From assembly GCF_021412585.1 (NCBI RefSeq), contig NZ_JAKCMI010000044.1, positions 248,001 through 312,000 of the forward strand: a stretch of DNA of 64,000 bases, given 5' to 3'. The notes under the pieces were generated by a model. That model searched no databases. It was not told the DNA's origin and worked only from the letters and a program-made list of their open reading frames with translations. The position numbers and the translations under genes were made by a program. The DNA comes from Halomonas alkalisoli. GTDB lineage: Bacteria; Pseudomonadota; Gammaproteobacteria; Pseudomonadales; Halomonadaceae. Below, piece after piece: positions 44,008 through 51,349 of the stretch. The stretch's first letter is position 1; every line of letters begins with the position of its first letter.

Positions 44008-44201
44008 CAGAACTCCTCACGTGGGAAGACGGGGGGGATCGGGTCGACGGCATTCATCTGGTCACCGAGCTCGGCCTCGATCTGCTCCATGGCGGTCAGC
44101 CAGGTGGAGAGGCGAGTCGCGATATTGCTGAGTTCATCGTCGGGAATCGTCAGACCCTGTAGCTGTGCCATGACTTTGACTTGTTCGATGCTGAGGTTCA
44201 T
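44007..44201 (-). CDS. AtzG-like small amidase partner (DUF4089 type)
   Basis: 64 residues: SIEQVKVMAQLQGLTIPDDELSNIATRLSTWLTAMEQIEAEL, then DPIPPVFPREEF. This is the GatC/AtzG-like pattern, a helical N-terminus followed by a Pro-rich tail that wraps the amidase. In the cyanuric acid pathway AtzG stabilises AtzE, the 1-carboxybiuret hydrolase. The gene lies directly after the amidase, with 24 bases between, and before the ComA-family gene with a one-base overlap. Confidence 0.8.
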   Translation of the reverse strand: MNLSIEQVKVMAQLQGLTIPDDELSNIATRLSTWLTAMEQIEAELGDQMNAVDPIPPVFPREEF

Positions 44202-44225
44202 AGGTATCTCCAGTTCGCTATCGGT

Positions 44226-45686
44226 TCAGGCGACGCCCTTGAGCGTGGTGTCGAGGGCTGGATGGTGACGATGCCACGCGGAGGCTTGTTGGAAGGCATG
44301 GCCTACTCGGAACACGGTCGCCTCATCGAAGGGTCGCCCGGCAATCTGCAGGGCCAGGGGGAGGCCTTCGCTTGAGAAGCCGGCCGGCACTGAGAGCGCC
44401 GGTACGTTCGACAGGCTGAAGGGGTAGTGGCAGATGCGTCGCTCGATCAATCGGGCTACCACGTCCTGCTGGTCGCCATCGACCCGCTCCTGGGTGGCCT
44501 CGATGAGCTTGGGCGGCGTCACGTTGGTGGGGGTGATCAGGGCATCGTAGCGGCGCAGCGCATCCAGGACCTGTCGTCTCACCAGCACCCGGGCGCGCAT
44601 GGCGCGATTGTAAACGCTGGCCGGTATCAAGCTTGCGGCGGCCAGCCGGGTGCGCGTGCCGACATCGAAGCGTTGGTAGCGGTCGCGAAGGTAGTTGGCC
44701 AGGAAGTAGGCTCCGACATCGGCATCGGCGCTCAACAGCTGCAAGGGAACCGCCCATTTCGCCAGCGGCAGGGAGACTTCCTCGACCACGGCGCCTTGTT
44801 CACGCAAGGTCTGGATGGCTTGTACCATGGCCTCGCGCACCTCGGGGTGGGTGGCCTCGCCCCAGGCGATCTCCTTGACCACCGCCAGCTTCAGCCCCTT
44901 CAGGTCGCGGCCTAGCCGGGCGCTGAAGTCCGGCACTTCGCGGGGTATGCACAGCGGATCCTTGGGATCATGCCCGGCAATGGCCTGCAGCACCGCGGCG
45001 CAATCTTCGACGCTGCGGGTCAGGGGGCCGAAGGTGTCGCTGGTATAAGCGGCCATCACACCCCCGTGACGGCTGACGCGGCCATGGGTGGGACGCAGCC
45101 CCACCACGCCGTTGCAGGAGGCCGGGCCGCGCACCGAGCCGCCGGTGTCCTCGCCGATGGAAAAACTGCACTGGCCCGCCGCCGTGGCTATGCCGGATCC
45201 GGTGGAGGAGCTAGAGGCCGTATGCGCGGGGTTCCAGGGGTTGCGGGGTTGGCCGTAGGGGAACTCGATGGTGCCGCCCTTGCCGAACTCGTGCAGGTTC
45301 TGCTTGCCGATCAGCACGGCACCGGCATCGCGCAGGCGGGTGATGATGGTGGCGTCATGGGGGGGCTGCATCTCTTCCGGATCCAGCACCTTGGTGCCCA
45401 GGGTGGTGGGCAGCCCCAGGGCATGCATCTGGTCCTTGACGCCATACGGCAGGCCATGGAGGGGGCCGCGGTAGTGGCCCTGGGCAATTTCCTGTTCCGC
45501 CTGGCGTGCCTGTTTCATGGCGAACTCGCGGTCGACAGTGATCCAGGCGCGTAGAGTGTCGTCATAGCACTCGATGCGATCCAGGTAGGTTTCCAGCAGC
45601 TCGACCGGTGACAGCTGGCCGGATTCAATCAGGCGGGCCTGCTCGGTGGCTGTCAGATAGTGAAGCTCGTTGTTTGGCGTGGACAT
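44226..45686 (-). CDS. AtzE-like amidase (amidase signature family)
   Basis: 486 residues. The Ser-cisSer-Lys catalytic triad is visible as YGVKDQ (Lys), ASSSSTGSG (cis-Ser region) and DTGGSVRGPAS (Ser nucleophile). It resembles AtzE/GatA-type hydrolases and is followed by its AtzG-like partner. It would hydrolyse a carboxamide bond, releasing ammonia or an amine from the imported compound. It follows the second TTT transporter genes in the same leftward operon with 86 bases between. Confidence 0.9.
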   Translation of the reverse strand: MSTPNNELHYLTATEQARLIESGQLSPVELLETYLDRIECYDDTLRAWITVDREFAMKQARQAEQEIAQGHYRGPLHGLPYGVKDQMHALGLPTTLGTKVLDPEEMQPPHDATIITRLRDAGAVLIGKQNLHEFGKGGTIEFPYGQPRNPWNPAHTASSSSTGSGIATAAGQCSFSIGEDTGGSVRGPASCNGVVGLRPTHGRVSRHGGVMAAYTSDTFGPLTRSVEDCAAVLQAIAGHDPKDPLCIPREVPDFSARLGRDLKGLKLAVVKEIAWGEATHPEVREAMVQAIQTLREQGAVVEEVSLPLAKWAVPLQLLSADADVGAYFLANYLRDRYQRFDVGTRTRLAAASLIPASVYNRAMRARVLVRRQVLDALRRYDALITPTNVTPPKLIEATQERVDGDQQDVVARLIERRICHYPFSLSNVPALSVPAGFSSEGLPLALQIAGRPFDEATVFRVGHAFQQASAWHRHHPALDTTLKGVA

Positions 45687-45772
45687 GCTATCTCCTTGTT
45701 TCTGGTGTCAGGCGTGGTGGTAACAGGTGCCGTCAGTGCTCCCTGCTGCAACCTCGCGTTGAAATGTTCTGG

Positions 45773-47287
45773 CTAAGCGCTGCGGTTGCGAGTGCGCCAC
45801 GCGGTGAACTTGCGCATGATCAGCGGCTGCAGCAGCGACAGCACCAGCAGGATCGCGAAGGCCATGGCCACCGGCCGGCCCAGGAAAAAGGCGAGTTCAC
45901 CACCACCGCTGATCTGCCAGGTACGTATCAGTTCGCTCTCGACCATTCGTCCCAGCAGCAGGCCGACGACGCAGGCGGCGACAGGGTAGCCGTAGCGCTT
46001 CATCAACCAGCCCAGCCCAGCGAAGACGAACAGGGTGATCGGGCCGGCGTGATCGCCGGTTACCGCGAAGGAACCGATCAATGCTAGGACCAACACCGAG
46101 GGGATCAGGATAGTCAGCGGCACGCGAACGATGTTGCCGGCGACGGCCAGAAAACCTAGCCCGACGACCAGGAGTAGGGCGGCCTGGATGAAATTGCCGA
46201 AGATGATGGTGTAGACGATGTCCATGTTCTGGTTGATGAACTGAGGGCCGCCGGTGACGTTGTGCATGGCAAAGGCCGCGAGCAGCATGGCTGTGCCACC
46301 GCCACCGGGTAGGCCCAAGGCCAGCATGGTAACCATCGAGCCACCCTCCGAGCTGCTGTTGGCGGACTCGGCGGCCATGACTCCCTTGGGGTTGCCCTTG
46401 CCGTAGCTGTCGGGGTCCTTGTCAGTGCGCTTGGCCTGGGCGTAAGCGATCAGGTTGCCTACCGAGGAGCCCACTCCGGGGATGGCGCCGACGAAGACAC
46501 CGATCAGGGTGCCGCGCAGCTGGAAGAACGGATAGCGCAGCACCGACAGGAAGCCTGACAGCACACGTCGGTAGTCGGCACGGCGTGCCGCCTTGTCCTT
46601 GATCAGGAATTGGCTGCCGACCAAGGTGAAGAGCTGGCTGGCGGCGAACATGCCCATCATGGCCGGTACCACGGGGATGCCGTCGAGCAGGAAAGGAATG
46701 TCCATGGTGCCGCGAACATAGCCACTAGTATTCATGCCGACGGTACCTAGTAGCAGCCCAAAGCCACCGGCGATCAAACCGCGGGACAATCGCTTGCCGC
46801 CCAGGGCGGCGATCATCGTCAGGCCCCACAGGGCGACCAGCAGCATCTCCGCCGGGCCTAGACGGATGACCCAGTTCCCCAGGGGCGCGACCACGAATAG
46901 CAGGATGATGTAGCCCACCAGTACGCCCAGAACAGAACTCATCAGCGCCAGGCCCAGAGCTTCGTTGTGCAGGCCCTTGCGAGCCATGGGGTAACCATCG
47001 AAGGTGGTGGCCACCGAGGAGGTGGTGCCGGGGATGCCCATGAGTATCGAGGTCACCGCCCCACCATAGCCACCACCGGTGAAGATGGCGGTGAGAAACA
47101 TCACCGCCGGAAGGAAATCCATGTACAGGGTCAGGGGCAGGCAGATGGCCATGGCCATGGTGTTGGAAACACCGGCGATGGACCCGGCGATCAAGCCGAT
47201 CAACAGGCCCGGGATGATCACCAGCCAGATATTGATGTCGCTGCCTAGCAGCGATATGGCGCCCAGGATAGCCGAGGAATCAAGCAT
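45773..47287 (-). CDS. TTT transporter large membrane subunit (TctA family), system 2
   Basis: 504 residues, about 12 helices. Signatures: GLIAGSIAGVSNTMAMAICLPLT, the canonical MGIPGTTSSVATTFDGYPMARKG and GAIPGVGSSVGNLIAYAQAKR. Thirteen bases separate it from the tctB-type gene upstream. Unlike system 1 it retains the canonical IPGTxSS loop, so the two systems may take different ligands. Confidence 0.92.
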   Translation of the reverse strand: MLDSSAILGAISLLGSDINIWLVIIPGLLIGLIAGSIAGVSNTMAMAICLPLTLYMDFLPAVMFLTAIFTGGGYGGAVTSILMGIPGTTSSVATTFDGYPMARKGLHNEALGLALMSSVLGVLVGYIILLFVVAPLGNWVIRLGPAEMLLVALWGLTMIAALGGKRLSRGLIAGGFGLLLGTVGMNTSGYVRGTMDIPFLLDGIPVVPAMMGMFAASQLFTLVGSQFLIKDKAARRADYRRVLSGFLSVLRYPFFQLRGTLIGVFVGAIPGVGSSVGNLIAYAQAKRTDKDPDSYGKGNPKGVMAAESANSSSEGGSMVTMLALGLPGGGGTAMLLAAFAMHNVTGGPQFINQNMDIVYTIIFGNFIQAALLLVVGLGFLAVAGNIVRVPLTILIPSVLVLALIGSFAVTGDHAGPITLFVFAGLGWLMKRYGYPVAACVVGLLLGRMVESELIRTWQISGGGELAFFLGRPVAMAFAILLVLSLLQPLIMRKFTAWRTRNRSA

Positions 47288-47299
47288 GATGTGGCACTC

Positions 47300-47806
47300 T
47301 CAGAACAGCAGGGTCGGCAGGGGGTACGGCAGCAGCCTGGAGGCCCCCCCCACCACTACCGCGGTAAAGCTGGCGGCGTAGATCGGGACGAAGAGCCAGC
47401 CGCGAACGCCCAGCAACAACAGGGCGAAGATCATAAAGAGCAGGGTGGCGACGTCCAGTCCGATCAGGGGGTAGGACATCACCAGGGCCCCGACACCCAG
47501 TAACAGCAGGAAAGCGTGCAGCAGGTCCATGGGGGACTGCTCCTGCTCCAGCTCGTCCCGTTCGTGATTAGGAAGCTGAGTAGCACGCTTCTGCACAGGA
47601 TGTTTTCGAAATCGGATACATTGCGTTACTACCAGCAGGCACAGTCCCAGTAGCAGCATTGCGAGTGGAACCACCAGGATGATGTTGTTGATGTTCCGGG
47701 AAACCTGCAGGGTATCGGCGAGATAGAAACCGGTTACCCCGGCAATCACGATAACCAGGGCTAGGTGTCCATACTCGACATCGATCTTCCAGGGGCCAAG
47801 GCGCAT
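47300..47806 (-). CDS. TTT transporter small membrane subunit (TctB family), system 2
   Basis: 168 residues with four helices (HLALVIVIAGVTGFYLADT, IILVVPLAMLLLGLCLLVV, LLHAFLLLLGVGALVMSYPLIG and LDVATLLFMIFALLLLGVRG) and a charged central loop. Partner of the adjacent TctA and TctC. The binding-protein gene is 85 bases upstream with a palindromic hairpin between. Confidence 0.85.
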   Translation of the reverse strand: MRLGPWKIDVEYGHLALVIVIAGVTGFYLADTLQVSRNINNIILVVPLAMLLLGLCLLVVTQCIRFRKHPVQKRATQLPNHERDELEQEQSPMDLLHAFLLLLGVGALVMSYPLIGLDVATLLFMIFALLLLGVRGWLFVPIYAASFTAVVVGGASRLLPYPLPTLLF

Positions 47807-47856
47807 AGCGGCACCTCTCGGGGAGTGGGGTAGTGACTCGGGTAGTAACTAAGCAG

Positions 47857-47882
47857 AGAGACGCAGCCATGGCTGCGTCTCT
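47857..47882. promoter_or_regulatory. Perfect 26-base palindrome between tctC and tctB (system 2)
   Basis: Arms AGAGACGCAGCCA and TGGCTGCGTCTCT form a hairpin in the message right after the binding-protein gene. No T run follows on the coding strand. As in system 1, it likely protects the upstream transcript and sets a high binding-protein ratio. Confidence 0.6.
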
Positions 47883-47890
47883 TGCCTCAC

Positions 47891-48913
47891 TTAGTTGGGC
47901 CGTACCAGTTCGAGAAGTTCCGGATCGCTGATCGCCTCGTGTTGGCGCAGCATCAATTCGCGGGATTCGTCCGGTCCAACCCAGTCGATCCCCAGGTCTT
48001 GACCCTCATGGTCCTCGATGGCCTCGGGGTTTTCGGACACCTTCTGGAAGGCTTCGACGATCTTGGCGTAGCGCTCAGGGTAGGTCTCCATCAGTTCGGT
48101 ATGGACGAAGTAACCCTGTATATGCCCAGACACGATGCGGGGATACTCGATCCCTTCTGCTTCCGCCACCTCGAGGACATGGGGGGCATCCCAGACCTGG
48201 GAGGGTTCTTCGGAGAAGACCATTAGCGGCCGGAACTCGCCCTTGCGCGCCTGCATGCCCTGGTCGCCGATCGCTCCGACGTCGAACTGACCGCCGATGA
48301 TGCCATTGCGCACCGGGCCACCGCTGTCATAGGTGACGACCCTCACATCGTCACGGTTTACCCCGATGGCCTCCAGGAAAATGGCCAGATTGATCATGTC
48401 CGTTGAAGTGGGCTGCACACCGATGCTGACGGTGCCGGGATTCTCGCGGATCTCGGCGATTAGTTCATCGATGTTGGAGAAGCGGCTGTCATTTGAGGTG
48501 GCGATGATGGAGGTGCCGATATCACTCAGATTCACCGGCTGAAAATCCTCGATCTCGAAGTCAGCCCCCTGGACCAGCTGGTTGACGGTCATGTAGGGGA
48601 AGGCCGTGGTGCGCATCAGGGTGTAGCCGTCGGCAGGCTGCTGGTGGAAATAGACGTGGCCCAGCATGTTACCGCCGCCAGGACGGTTGACTACCTGGAT
48701 GGGTTGGCCCAGTTCTTCGGCCAGGTACCGCGAGATCAGGCGCGCGGCTCGGTCATTGGTGCCGCCGGTTCCCGCCGGGACGACCATGGTGAGCGGTCTG
48801 TCGGGGAACTCATCCGCGCTCACACTGTTGGCGCCGATGACCATGGCGCTTGCCATGGCGACTGCGGTGGCAAGCTTGCTCATTCTACGGGTGCGGTTGA
48901 ATTTCAATTTCAT
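47891..48913 (-). CDS. TTT transporter periplasmic substrate-binding protein (TctC family), system 2
   Basis: 340 residues. Signal peptide (KLKFNRTRRMSKLATAVAMASAMVIGANSVSA) and Bug/TctC fold: VVPAGTGGTNDRAARLISRYL as the first ligand loop, VVNRPGGGNMLGHVYF, VSIGVQPTSTDMINLAIF. The start is the ATG 5 bases after GGAGAGGG; a longer frame runs into the upstream AT-rich site. It heads the long leftward operon tctC-tctB-tctA-amidase-AtzG-ComA-three MmgE/PrpD genes-TauE. Ligand unknown. Confidence 0.9.
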   Translation of the reverse strand: MKLKFNRTRRMSKLATAVAMASAMVIGANSVSADEFPDRPLTMVVPAGTGGTNDRAARLISRYLAEELGQPIQVVNRPGGGNMLGHVYFHQQPADGYTLMRTTAFPYMTVNQLVQGADFEIEDFQPVNLSDIGTSIIATSNDSRFSNIDELIAEIRENPGTVSIGVQPTSTDMINLAIFLEAIGVNRDDVRVVTYDSGGPVRNGIIGGQFDVGAIGDQGMQARKGEFRPLMVFSEEPSQVWDAPHVLEVAEAEGIEYPRIVSGHIQGYFVHTELMETYPERYAKIVEAFQKVSENPEAIEDHEGQDLGIDWVGPDESRELMLRQHEAISDPELLELVRPN

Positions 48914-48984
48914 CAGTACCCTCTCCTCTCGGGTGTGGCTGGCGGGCAGCCATCGATTGTCGTTGTGTGAGATCAGGCGTTTTG

Positions 48985-49010
48985 TTTGTATATTATATAT
49001 AAGATACAAA
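48985..49010. promoter_or_regulatory. AT-rich operator-like site e (second TTT operon)
   Basis: The best-formed site: TTTGTAT and ATACAAA half-sites frame the TATATTATATA core, giving a 26-base near-palindrome. It is 72 bases before the tctC start and probably overlaps the operon promoter. Confidence 0.65.
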
Positions 49011-49077
49011 TTTTCAGCTGTCAAACTGATACTGCTAGTAATTCGTCGACTGCAGCCGATTGTTCATCTGTCGGCAC

Positions 49078-49848
49078 TCAGTTGAGGTAGGTTCCCCCAT
49101 TGACGTGCACAGTCTGGCCAGTCATGAAACGGCCATCCGGTCCGCACAGCATCTGCACGACCCCGGCAATCTCCGCGGCCGTACCACGACGCCCTAGCAG
49201 TGGCTTATGTATCGCATGATGCTTGGGCTTGGCGGCCACGGTGGAGGTGTCGCGTTTTGTCTCCACCATGCCTGGAGATACCAGGTTGGCGGTGACACCG
49301 TAGTCGGCCAGGTCCCAGGCCAGTGCCTTTGTGAGCCCCATCAGCCCGGCCTTGCCGGTGACTACATGAACCCTGTCGCTGCCACCGGAGCTGCCTGTCA
49401 TGCCGCCGATGTTGACAATGGCGCCTGCGCTGCTCTTGATCAGGTGCGGAGTGGCCGCCCTGGCGCACAGGAAGGCGCCGTCGAGGATGATGGCCAGGAT
49501 CTCCTTCCAGTCCTCCAAGCTCACGGTCTGCAGCTTGGCTTCCCGTCTCACCGCGGCATTGTTGACCAGGATGTCCAGGCCCCCAAATGTCTCGATTGCG
49601 CAACCGATCAGGCGCTCGACATCGCTTTCGTTGGTGACGTCGGCCAGGCAGCCGACTGCCTGGCCGCCGCTGTCATGAATCTCCTGGACGACCTGCTCGA
49701 CCTGCTCACGGCTAGAGCGGGCGTTGACCACGACGGCGGCGCCCTCTGCAGCCAGGCGGACGGCAATGGCTTTCCCGATGTTCCTGGCGCTGCCGGTGAC
49801 AATGGCAACGCGACCTTCCAGGGGGCGTTGTCCAGTTGACTGTGTCAT
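49078..49848 (-). CDS. Short-chain dehydrogenase/reductase with altered active site
   Basis: 256 residues of the classical SDR fold. The nucleotide-binding site is VTGSARNIG, a variant of TGxxxGIG, and NNAAV replaces NNAG. The end is MTGQTVHVNGGTYLN as usual. The catalytic region reads NIGGMTGSSGGSDRVHVVTGKAG: the Lys is kept, but the Ser position has Gly and the Tyr position has Val, with a His next to it. It may therefore be a non-canonical enzyme or have lost activity. An AT-rich site lies upstream at 49951-49975, so it is probably co-regulated with the cluster. Confidence 0.85.
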   Translation of the reverse strand: MTQSTGQRPLEGRVAIVTGSARNIGKAIAVRLAAEGAAVVVNARSSREQVEQVVQEIHDSGGQAVGCLADVTNESDVERLIGCAIETFGGLDILVNNAAVRREAKLQTVSLEDWKEILAIILDGAFLCARAATPHLIKSSAGAIVNIGGMTGSSGGSDRVHVVTGKAGLMGLTKALAWDLADYGVTANLVSPGMVETKRDTSTVAAKPKHHAIHKPLLGRRGTAAEIAGVVQMLCGPDGRFMTGQTVHVNGGTYLN

Positions 49849-50188
49849 TTTCTTCTCCTGGGTTGCGTAGGGGCCGCACGCGGTCTTGTGCAGGCGGCGG
49901 GATGGCGGGGGAGGTTCGACGGGGCGCAGGCCTCATTTGCCTCTCGCTTAATTTTATATATTATATAACTTTAAGAATGCAAGCCTTGGATTGACCACTT
50001 GCGCCGAAGGGGCGCGAAGGTGGCATGGGGCAGAGGCCTGATGGCTTCGAGGGCCGGCCGCTGCCTGTGTGGCGGGGTGAGGTCAATCAAGCAGCTCAAA
50101 GGGTTGCGACTGGAAAGGGTGAAAACCTTGGATACTCAATGGCTTCCAAATGCAAATCTGAATGCCTCGGCTTCCGGTGGGCGTTGAC
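49849..50188. other. Divergent intergenic region
   Basis: About 340 bases between the SDR gene and the second AbrB-type gene. Apart from operator-like site f there is nothing I can support; the short open frames have no recognisable motif. Promoters for both flanking genes should lie here. Confidence 0.5.
49951..49975. promoter_or_regulatory. AT-rich operator-like site f (SDR / abrB2 divergon)
   Basis: TTATATATTATATAA at 49954-49968 within an AT-rich 25-base stretch, 103 bases before the SDR gene and 220 before the AbrB-type gene. It shares the TATATTATATAA core with sites a and e. Confidence 0.6.
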
Positions 50189-51238
50189 ATGGGAAACCTG
50201 CAGAGAGGATGGCTGCGCACGCTTGGCATCGGGGGGATTGGAGGTGCGCTCTTCATGGTGCTGGGGCTGCCGGTGCCCTGGTTGCTCGGGGCCTTGTTTG
50301 CGGGCATCGTAGCCATGTTCCTGGGCGTGTGCTGGGAATCCCCGTGGCATGGACGGGCTCTCGGGCAGGTGCTGGTCGGCAGTACCCTTGGCTTTGCCTT
50401 TACTCAGGACGTGCTGGCGCAAGTGGTCGCCATGGCGGGCCCGATACTGCTGGGTGCCAGCCTTTCCATACTTTCGGGACTGGTGACGGCGGTTGTACTG
50501 AGGAGGACGCTGGTTGGCGACTGGGCAACGGCTTACTTCGCGTCGATGCCGGCAGGGCTTGCCGAGATGTCTCTGCTGGGCGCGCGTCATGGTGGCAATC
50601 CTGTGATCATCATTACCTGCCATGTGCTGCGTGTGGTGAGTATCGTCTGTCTCGTCCCCCTGGGCTTCGTCCTCTTATATGGCGGCGATTGGCAGGATAT
50701 GACCATCGTTCGGCCCAATGGTGTCTCCCACCCCGGGTGGCTGCCCATCACCGTTGCAGGGGCCGTGCTGGTTGCCCTACTGTTCCAGCGCCTGCGCATC
50801 CCCAATGCACTGATTCTGGGCAGTATCTGTTTTGGTGCCAGCGTGCAGCTGATGGACATTCCGCTGCCGGCGATTCCCGAGGCATTGTTTGCCTTCGGGC
50901 AGGTGCTGCTGGGAGCCACCCTGGCCATGGAGTTTACCCGTGAGCGCATGTCGGCCCTGCAGACATATGCCTTACCGGCGGTCAGTGTCACGGCACTATT
51001 GATGTCGATGAGCCTGACAATTGCCCTGTATCTGAGCTGGCTATTCGATCTGGATGGGATCACATCGGTGATTGCCATGTCACCTGCCGGGTCGGTGGAA
51101 ATGGCGGTCACCGCGGTATCGCTAGGTGCCGAATTCCAGCTGGTTATTGCCTTTCACCTTGCCAGGGTATTCATGATCAACGGCTTGATGGGGCCGATTT
51201 TTAGCGTCGTGCATTATTGGATCGCGCGGCGTGATTGA
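50189..51238 (+). CDS. AbrB-family membrane protein 2 (PF05145 type)
   Basis: 349 residues with about ten helices in two repeats (GGALFMVLGLPVPWLLGALFAG, LLFQRLRIPNALILGSICFG, SMPAGLAEMSLLGARHGGNP and MSPAGSVEMAVTAVSLGAEF). It is related to the AbrB-type protein at 34761, so the cluster holds one per TTT system. The start is the ATG after GGTGGG; an alternative in-frame ATG is at 50162. Transport role not established. Confidence 0.8.
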   Translation: MGNLQRGWLRTLGIGGIGGALFMVLGLPVPWLLGALFAGIVAMFLGVCWESPWHGRALGQVLVGSTLGFAFTQDVLAQVVAMAGPILLGASLSILSGLVTAVVLRRTLVGDWATAYFASMPAGLAEMSLLGARHGGNPVIIITCHVLRVVSIVCLVPLGFVLLYGGDWQDMTIVRPNGVSHPGWLPITVAGAVLVALLFQRLRIPNALILGSICFGASVQLMDIPLPAIPEALFAFGQVLLGATLAMEFTRERMSALQTYALPAVSVTALLMSMSLTIALYLSWLFDLDGITSVIAMSPAGSVEMAVTAVSLGAEFQLVIAFHLARVFMINGLMGPIFSVVHYWIARRD

Positions 51239-51349
51239 GGCGCTGAGAGGGGGCGGGGGCGTGCAAGCGAGCGGTGTGGCCCGCGGCAATGAGGCCGTCA
51301 TCGACACCCGAAACTATTGCGAAAAGATTGGAAATGAGAGGGTAACGGG

